Below the pieces are notes generated by a model, which was given only the letters and a program-made list of their open reading frames with translations, ran no database searches and was not told the origin of the DNA. From Kiritimatiellia bacterium (GTDB lineage: Bacteria; Verrucomicrobiota; Kiritimatiellia; RFP12; UBA1067), in assembly GCA_017547265.1 (NCBI GenBank), contig JAFYQC010000315.1, positions 1 through 5,042 of the forward strand: a stretch of 5,042 nt of DNA, read 5' to 3'. This document shows, one piece after another, positions 1-4,830 of this stretch. The position numbers and the translations under genes were made by a program. Within the stretch, counting starts at the first letter, position 1. Each line of letters opens with the position of its first letter.

Positions 1-2
1 GC

Positions 3-386
3 CGCGAGTATCTCGACGGCGGACTTTCCGACGGGATTCCCCTTCGCTACTTCGAGTCGCTTGGATACCACATCAACATCGTCATCACGACGCGCCCGCA
101 CGGCTACAGGAAGTTCCCCTCGTGGAAACACCGCCTTGCAAAGCCGTTTCTCCGCCGCTATCCAGCAGTCTACAAGGCGCTCAAGACGCGGCACGAATGG
201 TACAATGAGACGCTGAAGTATATCGACTCGCGCGTTGCCAACGGCGCGGCGATTCTGATTGCGCCCGATGCATCGCTCGACATATCGCGCGTCTGCCACG
301 ACCCAGACCAGATGCAGCGCGCCTACGAAATCGGCCGCAAAAAGGCCGAAGCCATAGTAAGCGACAACCATTTCATTAAAGGATGA
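3..386 (+). CDS. Patatin-like phospholipase, C-terminal part (5' end outside window)
   Basis: This open frame enters from the left edge and gives 127 residues before TGA at 384-386. It opens with REYLDGGLSDGIPLRYFE. The DGG is the patatin DG[AG] motif, whose Asp (codon 15-17) is the second member of the Ser-Asp catalytic dyad. The rest (INIVITTRPHGYRK, then HEWYNETLKYID and a closing AYEIGRKKAEAI helix) fits the C-terminal half of bacterial YjjU/RssA-type patatin-like proteins as I know the family. These are putative lipid acyl hydrolases acting on membrane phospholipids. The oxyanion-hole glycines and the GxSxG serine lie upstream and cannot be checked, so activity is inferred. The stop overlaps an ATG of the nitroreductase frame (ATGA, 383-386), indicating one transcript. 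No signal or membrane segment is visible in this part. Confidence 0.88.
   Translation, partial: REYLDGGLSDGIPLRYFESLGYHINIVITTRPHGYRKFPSWKHRLAKPFLRRYPAVYKALKTRHEWYNETLKYIDSRVANGAAILIAPDASLDISRVCHDPDQMQRAYEIGRKKAEAIVSDNHFIKG
378..383 (+). promoter_or_regulatory. Ribosome binding site deciding the nitroreductase start
   Basis: AAAGGA lies 8 nt before the ATG at 392. It cannot serve the in-frame ATG at 383, which overlaps its last base. The 392 start is therefore preferred, giving a leader that begins MLTRRTF. Confidence 0.6.
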
Positions 387-391
387 CACCT

Positions 392-1039
392 ATGCTCACT
401 CGTCGAACATTTGTAAAGAAGGCGTCGTTTGCGGCGGGAGCTGCAGCAGTGTCAGGTGTCGTCGGATGCTTTGACGAAAAAACACACAAGGAGAAAACCA
501 TGGACATGAAGTTCAGCGAACTCATCGAGGCGCGCCGCAGCGTGCGGAAGTACGCCAAGTCGGAGATATCCACAGACGAGATGACAAAGATCGTCGAAGA
601 AGCGCTCAACGCCCCAAGCTGGAAAAATACCGAAACGACTCGGTACTACGCAGCGATAGGCGACGACGCCAAGGCGAAGCTGTGGAGCGACGCCCTTCCG
701 GGGTTCAACGCAGCAAGCTCCGAGAACGCCGCCGCACTTGTCGCCGTCACTTTCGTTCCCGGCGAAAGCGGCTACATGGGTGACACGCCTGCGAACGAAC
801 TTGGCGAGATGTGGGGCGCGTACGACTGCGGCCTTGCGTCCTCCTACTTCGTCCTCGTGGCGAAGAACCACGGCTGGGACACGCTCATCATGGGCATACG
901 CGACACGGCAAAAGTGAAGTCGACACTCGGCATTCCAGAGAAAGAAATACTGACGTCCGTCATCGCGGTCGGAAAGTCCGCCCAGCCTTATTTCAAGAAT
1001 CCCCGCAAGCCCGTCACCGAAGTGCTGAAGGTGGTGTAG
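392..1039 (+). CDS. Nitroreductase-family FMN oxidoreductase with Tat lipoprotein leader
   Basis: From ATG 392 the product is 215 residues. Residues 1-26 form a leader: twin arginine R4-R5 in LTRRTFVKK, an Ala/Gly-rich hydrophobic stretch, and a lipobox-like VVGC ending at C26. This suggests Tat export and lipid anchoring, consistent with an enzyme that folds around a flavin first. After a charged linker, the domain from about residue 39 begins FSELIEARRSVRKY, the classic FMN-phosphate-binding start of nitroreductases (R48, R49, R52). NAPSWKN (73-79), DTLIMGIRD (153-161) and a terminal KNPRKPVTEVLKVV match the family. Such enzymes use NAD(P)H to reduce quinones, nitro compounds or other small electrophiles, but the substrate here is unknown. 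The frame also opens at ATG 383. ATG 500 (residue 37) has its own strong Shine-Dalgarno and would give a 179-residue cytoplasmic enzyme of ordinary family length. The gene sits between a patatin-like gene and a dipeptidase gene in one operon. Confidence 0.9.
   Translation: MLTRRTFVKKASFAAGAAAVSGVVGCFDEKTHKEKTMDMKFSELIEARRSVRKYAKSEISTDEMTKIVEEALNAPSWKNTETTRYYAAIGDDAKAKLWSDALPGFNAASSENAAALVAVTFVPGESGYMGDTPANELGEMWGAYDCGLASSYFVLVAKNHGWDTLIMGIRDTAKVKSTLGIPEKEILTSVIAVGKSAQPYFKNPRKPVTEVLKVV
488..493 (+). promoter_or_regulatory. Internal Shine-Dalgarno before in-frame ATG 500
   Basis: AAGGAG sits 6 nt upstream of an in-frame ATG at 500, inside the nitroreductase coding region and exactly at the junction between the lipoprotein leader and the enzyme domain. 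It is a better match than the site at 378-383. It could drive a leaderless cytoplasmic isoform, or be the relic of the original start before a signal peptide was acquired. Confidence 0.55.
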
Positions 1040-1042
1040 GAG
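1038..1042 (+). promoter_or_regulatory. Ribosome binding site of the dipeptidase gene, overlapping the upstream stop
   Basis: AGGAG overlaps the TAG stop (1037-1039) of the nitroreductase gene. It lies 8 nt before ATG 1051 but only 2 nt before ATG 1045, so 1051 is the likelier start. The arrangement suggests translational coupling. Confidence 0.6.
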
Positions 1043-1050
1043 CCATGAAG

Positions 1051-1722
1051 ATGAGAGTTGTAGCTGTCCTTTTCGCGGCGCTGCTCGCGGGATGCGCGAG
1101 TCTAAATACACCGCGCGACGGATTTGTTACGCTCGCAGAAGCTGTGCCAGACGTGATCTTGGAGATCAGATACTACTCGACCTACAACTTCGTGGGCGAA
1201 CGGATCGACGGATACGAGCAGCCGTGCGCGCTTCTTTCGAAGGAGGCGGCAAAGGCGCTGAAGGCGGCGAGCGACGACTGCGTCAAACGCGGCTATCGGC
1301 TCAAGATATACGACGCCTACCGTCCGCAGCGGGCAGTCGCTCACTTCGTGCGGTGGGCGGCTGATGTCGACGATGTGCGGATGAAAGCGCCCTTCTATCC
1401 GAACCTCGACAAGTCCGTCCTTTTCAAGCAGGGCTACATCGCCGAACGCTCGGGCCACAGCCGCGGCAGCACGGTCGATCTCACGCTCTTCGATATGACG
1501 ACCGGCAAGGAAGTCGACATGGGCGGAACCTTCGACTGGTTCGGAGAGGAGTCGCATCCCGACTACCGCGGCATATCTGCCGCGCAGTTCAAGAACCGCA
1601 TGCTCCTTAGGGAGATCATGGTCGCCCACGGCTTCAAGCCGCTCGCAGAGGAGTGGTGGCACTTCATGCTGGCAAACGAGCCCTATCCCGACACCTACTT
1701 CGACTTCCCCGTCCGCGAATAA
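1051..1722 (+). CDS. D-Ala-D-Ala dipeptidase, VanX/DdpX type (peptidase M15D), lipoprotein
   Basis: The product is 223 residues from ATG 1051 (225 from ATG 1045). The N-terminus MRVVAVLFAALLAGC is a lipoprotein signal with lipobox LAGC. C15 is followed by Ala, so the E. coli sorting rule predicts the outer membrane. The enzyme body carries the VanX signatures: AYRP with R91 (transition-state Arg), SGHSRGSTVDLTL with zinc ligands H136 and D143, and EWWH with catalytic E201 and zinc ligand H204. All catalytic positions known from VanX are present, so it should hydrolyse D-Ala-D-Ala. VanX of vancomycin resistance is cytoplasmic. This copy is periplasm-facing and has no vanH/vanA ligase genes in view, so a role in scavenging or recycling cell-wall dipeptide is more likely than glycopeptide resistance. 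The open frame extends back to 811, but that part overlaps the nitroreductase and lacks a signal peptide. It is the last gene of the first operon. Confidence 0.92.
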   Translation: MRVVAVLFAALLAGCASLNTPRDGFVTLAEAVPDVILEIRYYSTYNFVGERIDGYEQPCALLSKEAAKALKAASDDCVKRGYRLKIYDAYRPQRAVAHFVRWAADVDDVRMKAPFYPNLDKSVLFKQGYIAERSGHSRGSTVDLTLFDMTTGKEVDMGGTFDWFGEESHPDYRGISAAQFKNRMLLREIMVAHGFKPLAEEWWHFMLANEPYPDTYFDFPVRE

Positions 1723-1729
1723 CGTACCG

Positions 1730-1759
1730 TTGACAAGTAGTATTAAAATATCCTATAGT
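1730..1759 (+). promoter_or_regulatory. Sigma70-type promoter upstream of the NYN gene
   Basis: TTGACA (1730-1735, consensus -35) is followed after 18 nt by TATAGT (1754-1759, 5 of 6 to the -10 consensus), predicting transcription from about 1766. A perfect TATAAT at 1778-1783 is an alternative -10, but no recognisable -35 lies 16-18 nt before it. The 110-bp gap 1723-1832 otherwise holds only a short A/T-rich stretch and the ribosome binding site. No hairpin terminator for the upstream operon is visible. Confidence 0.6.
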
Positions 1760-1817
1760 ACCTTTCGAACACATGGGTATAATAGTGGATTGGTGGACAC
1801 GTAATGACGCAAGAAGC

Positions 1818-1823
1818 AAGGAA
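1818..1823 (+). promoter_or_regulatory. Ribosome binding site deciding the NYN gene start
   Basis: AAGGAA lies 9 nt before ATG 1833. The longer frame from ATG 1773 has no such site, and its start codon lies next to the alternative TATAAT -10 box, so 1833 is preferred. Confidence 0.6.
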
Positions 1824-1832
1824 ATAAACAAC

Positions 1833-2570
1833 ATGGCATTACAAAAAGAACAGCGGCTGGCAGTCCTTATCGACGCGGACAATGCGTCAAAAGGTAACCT
1901 AAAGGCAATTATGGACGAAGTCGCGAAGTACGGCGTGCCAACGATAAAGCACGCGTACGGCGACTGGGCGAAGCTGGCCGGATGGAAGGACGTCCTTCTG
2001 GAAATCGGCGCAGTCCCAGTCCAGCAATACGCCTACACGACGGGCAAGAATGCAACTGATGCAGCGCTTATAATCGAAGCTATGGACATTCTCCACGCCG
2101 ACAACGTGGAGGGGTTCGTCATTGTGTCCAGCGACAGCGACTTCACCCCGCTTGCGTTGCGTTTGCGCGAATCCGGCAAGAAGGTTTACGGCATCGGAGA
2201 GAAGAAGACGCCGAAACCGTTTATCACCGCCTGCGACAAATTCATCTACGTCGAGATTCTTGCGGACGTCCAGCCCGAGGAGAAACCGGATGGCAAGGCG
2301 TTGATGCCTCCGCAAGCACAACAGCAGCAGAAAAAACCTGTGTCTCCCAAAACAGTTAGGTTCCTTGCGCAATGCATCCTGGAGTCTTCCGGTGAGAGTG
2401 GGCAAAGCCAGCTCTCGGCACTGGGATCCATGATCAGCAAGAAGAAGCCTGACTTTGATAGCCGCAACTACGGCTATTCGCAGCTCTCAAAAATGCTTCG
2501 GGCCATCCCGCGCTTCGAAGTCGGCGGCGCCGGGGCTCACGTCTGGGTTAAGGACAAAGAGGCGAAATAG
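1833..2570 (+). CDS. NYN-domain putative ribonuclease with C-terminal OST-HTH/LOTUS domain (LabA/DUF88-like)
   Basis: The product is 245 residues with no signal peptide or membrane segment. Residues 7-145 form a NYN (PIN-like) domain: RLAVLIDADN (D14, D16), the GKNATDAALIIEAMD segment (D76, D85), and VIVSSDSDFTPLALRLRESG (D101, D103). These acidic residues make the metal-binding site of the fold. A Pro/Gln/Lys-rich linker follows at about 148-170, including a QQQQ run. A C-terminal domain at about 171-238 (KTVRFLAQCILES, LGSMISKKKPDFDSRNYGYSQLSKMLRAIPRFEV) matches the OST-HTH/LOTUS pattern, a winged-helix module known elsewhere to bind RNA or partner proteins. The expected activity is metal-dependent RNA cleavage or processing in the cytoplasm, but the target is not identifiable. 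The family is widespread in bacteria and often annotated NYN domain-containing protein. Its stop is 12 bp from the following SDR gene, so the two are probably cotranscribed from the promoter at 1730-1759. Confidence 0.9.
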   Translation: MALQKEQRLAVLIDADNASKGNLKAIMDEVAKYGVPTIKHAYGDWAKLAGWKDVLLEIGAVPVQQYAYTTGKNATDAALIIEAMDILHADNVEGFVIVSSDSDFTPLALRLRESGKKVYGIGEKKTPKPFITACDKFIYVEILADVQPEEKPDGKALMPPQAQQQQKKPVSPKTVRFLAQCILESSGESGQSQLSALGSMISKKKPDFDSRNYGYSQLSKMLRAIPRFEVGGAGAHVWVKDKEAK

Positions 2571-2582
2571 GGATGGTCGCTT

Positions 2583-3290
2583 ATGACGTTTAAGGACAAA
2601 ATCGTTGTCATAACTGGTGGGGCGCAAGGCATCGGGAGGTGCTGTGCCGAATGTTTTGAGAGCGAGGGCGCGACAGTTCACGTGATTGACGTCAAGGACG
2701 GACCGTGGTTTGTTGGCGATCTTTCCGACAAGGCCACCCTCGAAAGATTTGCCGCGGACGTGATTGCGAAGAGCGGGCATGTCGATGTTCTCGTCAACAA
2801 TGCGATGCCGCTTTTCAAGGGCATCGACGAATGTACTTATGAAGAGTTCACATACGCACAGGCAGTTGGAGTCATAGCCCCCTTCTATCTCGCAAAACTC
2901 TTCAAGGAGCATTTCTCTCAAGGAGCGTCCATAATCAACATCTCTTCTTCGCGCGACCGTATGAGCCAGCCGCAGTCGGAGAGCTATACTGCCGCCAAGG
3001 GCGGGATTGCCGCGCTCACCCATGCGCTTGCCGCGAGCTTTGCCGGACGCATCCGCGTCAACTCGATTTCCCCAGGGTGGATTGATACAACATGTAAGAC
3101 TTACGACGGCCCCGACGCTTCGCAGCACTTCGCCGGACGCGTTGGTAACCCGATGGACATCGCGAACATGGTGCTATATCTCGCTTCCGACAAGGCAGGC
3201 TTCATCACTGGCGAGAACATCTGCATTGATGGCGGCATGACACGCAATATGATCTATCACAACGACTTCGGCTGGCGGCTGGAAAATTGA
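2583..3290 (+). CDS. Short-chain dehydrogenase/reductase (SDR family, classical type)
   Basis: The product is a 235-residue, cytoplasmic, single Rossmann-fold enzyme of usual classical SDR length. Visible motifs are TGGAQGIG (11-18, dinucleotide-binding TGxxxGxG), D36 after the second strand (VIDVKD, favouring NAD over NADP), DVLVNNAMP (68-76, NNAG motif with Met for Gly), catalytic S122 in INISSSRDR, Y135 and K139 in SYTAAKGG, and the closing SPGWIDT (163-169) and ITGENICIDGG (208-218). The helix position that normally carries the active-site Asn reads AVGVIAPF, with Gly at about 96. I recall a similar NNA-P, VGV-APF subgroup in Clostridia-type genomes, so this may be a family trait. The substrate is unknown. 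AGGGA at 2569-2573 overlaps the upstream stop and lies 9 nt before ATG 2583, indicating coupling to the NYN gene. ATG 2573 is not used: its frame closes after six codons. Confidence 0.93.
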   Translation: MTFKDKIVVITGGAQGIGRCCAECFESEGATVHVIDVKDGPWFVGDLSDKATLERFAADVIAKSGHVDVLVNNAMPLFKGIDECTYEEFTYAQAVGVIAPFYLAKLFKEHFSQGASIINISSSRDRMSQPQSESYTAAKGGIAALTHALAASFAGRIRVNSISPGWIDTTCKTYDGPDASQHFAGRVGNPMDIANMVLYLASDKAGFITGENICIDGGMTRNMIYHNDFGWRLEN

Positions 3291-3306
3291 TTTTAGCCAC
3301 AAAGAA

Positions 3307-3324
3307 CAGGAGAGGCAGGAGAGG
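3307..3324 (+). repeat. 9-bp tandem repeat (CAGGAGAGG x2) before the 109-residue ORF
   Basis: Two perfect copies of CAGGAGAGG stand back to back in the 45-bp gap 3291-3335, preceded by GCCACAAAGAA (3296-3306). The purine-rich units resemble Shine-Dalgarno sequence, but the nearest AGGAG ends 14 nt before ATG 3336, farther than usual. The preceding stretch resembles the short CCACAAAGAACACAAAG-like repeats scattered between genes in many bacterial genomes. That resemblance is from memory. Confidence 0.75.
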
Positions 3325-3335
3325 CAAGATAAGTT

Positions 3336-3665
3336 ATGAAAACCGATTTTGAAAAGTTCAGGAAATGGCACCGCTGTCAGGTGGCGTGGGCGATGGTACT
3401 TCTGGTCTTGTCTGTTGCAGCTCTCGGTTTGTCTAATTTTCGCAATTCGGGCAACAACATCTCTTGGATCGTTTGCATTGTTGCACTTATTGTGGCATGC
3501 GTGTGTTTGAAAACATTTAGCTATTCTCGTTGCCCGCATTGCGGGAAATCTGTCATGTCAAAATGGAATGGCCGCGACGCCGCAGGCCGCAATTGTGCCA
3601 AGCGAATTGAGAAACACCTGCCGATTCTTTGCTATAATTGCGGCCAAGAGATTGATACAAATTAA
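3336..3665 (+). CDS. Small membrane protein with C-terminal zinc-ribbon-like cysteines, unknown function
   Basis: I do not recognise a family. The 109-residue product has a basic N-terminus (KFRKWHR), two predicted membrane helices at about 16-33 and 43-60 (SWIVCIVALIVACVCL), then a hydrophilic tail with CPHC (C66, C69) and CYNC (C99, C102). This C-x2-C...C-x2-C pattern fits a zinc ribbon or rubredoxin-like knuckle. Positive charges at the N-terminus and after the second helix suggest a hairpin with both ends in the cytoplasm. The gene is AT-rich compared with the SDR gene upstream. It lies 60 bp before the NERD gene, which also joins membrane helices to a zinc ribbon and shares the CPHCG motif. 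A joint function is inferred from this, not shown. The only start signal is weak (AAGATAAG and the purine repeat). Confidence 0.72.
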   Translation: MKTDFEKFRKWHRCQVAWAMVLLVLSVAALGLSNFRNSGNNISWIVCIVALIVACVCLKTFSYSRCPHCGKSVMSKWNGRDAAGRNCAKRIEKHLPILCYNCGQEIDTN

Positions 3666-3725
3666 ACATCCGGTGACAGCAGAAAATATCTGAAATAACA
3701 ACATAGCCAGCACGAGTCGCTAAAA

Positions 3726-4763
3726 ATGACCATACTTGCATTGATATTCGCAGCCAACACACAACAGGTTGACATAATAGGGCCAATCATAAAGATGCTT
3801 GTGCCGTTTTTGATTCTTGGCGCCATCATAAAGGTTGCAATTCTGTTCATACCCAAAAGGAAACGACATCATCAGCACCAGAATACATCCAACCAATCCA
3901 AGACTATTCGAAACCAGAATCTCATTCCTTGCCCTGACTGCGATGGTTTGATTTCTCACAAAGCTCGTGTTTGCCCGCATTGCGGAGCACCTGTTGACGC
4001 CAATTACGCTAAAGAAATCGAAGACAAGAGAAATAAGGAGCGAAGAACTGAAAGAGTGGTAAACTTTTTGGCAAGAATGATAATGACAGGACTTGTCGGA
4101 TTGTTTATCATTATCTGCGCCATTGCTTTTGGATCTGGCAAGGGCATGTTTATCTGGGTTTGTATTGGCTTGGTGTTGATTGCATTGTCGGTTACACGAA
4201 TTTATCTCTTCTTCAATAAGGGCAAAATGGGCGAACTGCTGGTAATGACACGACTTCGGAAGGGATTGCCAGTGGACGAATATGACATATTGAACAACAT
4301 ATATCTGCCGATCGGCGGAGGCGCAACTACGCAAATTGACCATGTAGTTATATCTTGCTTCGGTGTGTTTGTTGTCGAAACAAAGAATTACTCAGGCTGG
4401 ATTTTTGCTGATGCATCATCAAAGGTTTGGACGCAGACCATCTATCACGCCAAAAACACATTTCAGAACCCCATTCGCCAGAACTACCGCCATGTTTGTG
4501 CGATCGCTGACAATCTTGGGCTCCCCAAGGAATACATTCGTGGGGTTGTTGCGTTTACTGGTAATTGTGAGTTCAAGACGCCCATTCCGGATGGAGTTGT
4601 CTATTCTCGTAAGCTTGCCGACTATATTAAATCCTTTGCCTCTCCTATATTGAAGGAGCAAGAAAAAGCAGAAATACTATTGGCCTTGCGTGAATGGGAT
4701 GCATCTGTAACGCCACAACAACGAGCATCACATGTTGACAATCTTCGGCAGAGCCATAACTGA
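3726..4763 (+). CDS. Membrane-anchored zinc-ribbon protein with NERD (nuclease-related) domain
   Basis: The product is 345 residues. In order it has a membrane helix at about 16-42, a basic segment KRKRHHQHQ, a zinc ribbon with C69, C72, C83 and C86 (PCPDC...CPHCG), a charged helix at about 94-110 (KEIEDKRNKERRTER), a membrane hairpin at about 112-135 and 140-163, and a NERD domain at about 165-265. The NERD domain shows GKMGELLV (E170), TQIDHVVIS (D205), VFVVETKNYSGWI (E218, K220) and NPIRQNYRH. E170, D205 and the E-x-K pair resemble the acidic/Lys core of PD-(D/E)xK-like nucleases to which NERD is related. Basic residues place both the zinc ribbon and the NERD domain in the cytoplasm. DNA or RNA processing is inferred, and the target is unknown. 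No clear Shine-Dalgarno precedes ATG 3726 (CTAAAAATG). The gene is AT-rich and probably cotranscribed with the 109-residue gene before it. The ending after about residue 300 is short and nondescript. Confidence 0.88.
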   Translation: MTILALIFAANTQQVDIIGPIIKMLVPFLILGAIIKVAILFIPKRKRHHQHQNTSNQSKTIRNQNLIPCPDCDGLISHKARVCPHCGAPVDANYAKEIEDKRNKERRTERVVNFLARMIMTGLVGLFIIICAIAFGSGKGMFIWVCIGLVLIALSVTRIYLFFNKGKMGELLVMTRLRKGLPVDEYDILNNIYLPIGGGATTQIDHVVISCFGVFVVETKNYSGWIFADASSKVWTQTIYHAKNTFQNPIRQNYRHVCAIADNLGLPKEYIRGVVAFTGNCEFKTPIPDGVVYSRKLADYIKSFASPILKEQEKAEILLALREWDASVTPQQRASHVDNLRQSHN

Positions 4764-4830
4764 TTACTAAAACACACGAAATGCCACAGCAGAACGAAAA
4801 TAAAAGTAGCGAGAGATCGCGGAGCAACAA

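Noticed and set aside
811..1050. N-terminal extension of the dipeptidase to ATG 811
   Set aside because: It would overlap the nitroreductase by over 200 bp, yields Arg/His-rich nonsense, and would bury the lipoprotein signal inside the protein.
452..1662. Long open frames on the - strand (452-1111, 1102-1662)
   Set aside because: They lie antisense to the nitroreductase and dipeptidase genes in GC-rich sequence, their products resemble no known family, and the + strand proteins carry clear motifs.
1051..1722. Vancomycin resistance gene
   Set aside because: The family match is to D-Ala-D-Ala dipeptidase, but the lipoprotein signal and lack of vanH/vanA partners do not support a resistance cluster.
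1773..1832. Upstream start of the NYN gene at ATG 1773
   Set aside because: It has no ribosome binding site, lies next to a -10-like box, and the extra 20 residues match nothing in the family, whereas ATG 1833 has AAGGAA at good spacing.
1899..3128. Antisense open frames opposite the NYN and SDR genes (1899-2405, 2487-3128)
   Set aside because: They have no recognisable domains or start signals and mirror conserved + strand genes.
3283..3294. AAAAT-TG-ATTTT inverted repeat at the SDR stop
   Set aside because: It is A/T only with a 2-nt loop, so it is not a plausible intrinsic terminator.
3673..3701. GTGACA near 3673 as a promoter for the NERD gene
   Set aside because: The candidate -10 boxes at 15-17 nt match the consensus in only 3-4 positions.
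3720..4343. 207-codon antisense frame opposite the NERD gene
   Set aside because: Its product is low in recognisable structure, while the + strand has zinc-ribbon, membrane and NERD features.
4735..4764. TTGACA at 4735-4740 as a promoter for the glycosylase gene
   Set aside because: The hexamer at a spacing of 16-18 nt (TAACTG, AACTGA or ACTGAT) is a poor -10 box.
4809..4820. Small hairpin GCGA-GAGA-TCGC before the glycosylase start
   Set aside because: A 4-bp stem with no U-run is too weak to call a terminator or regulator.
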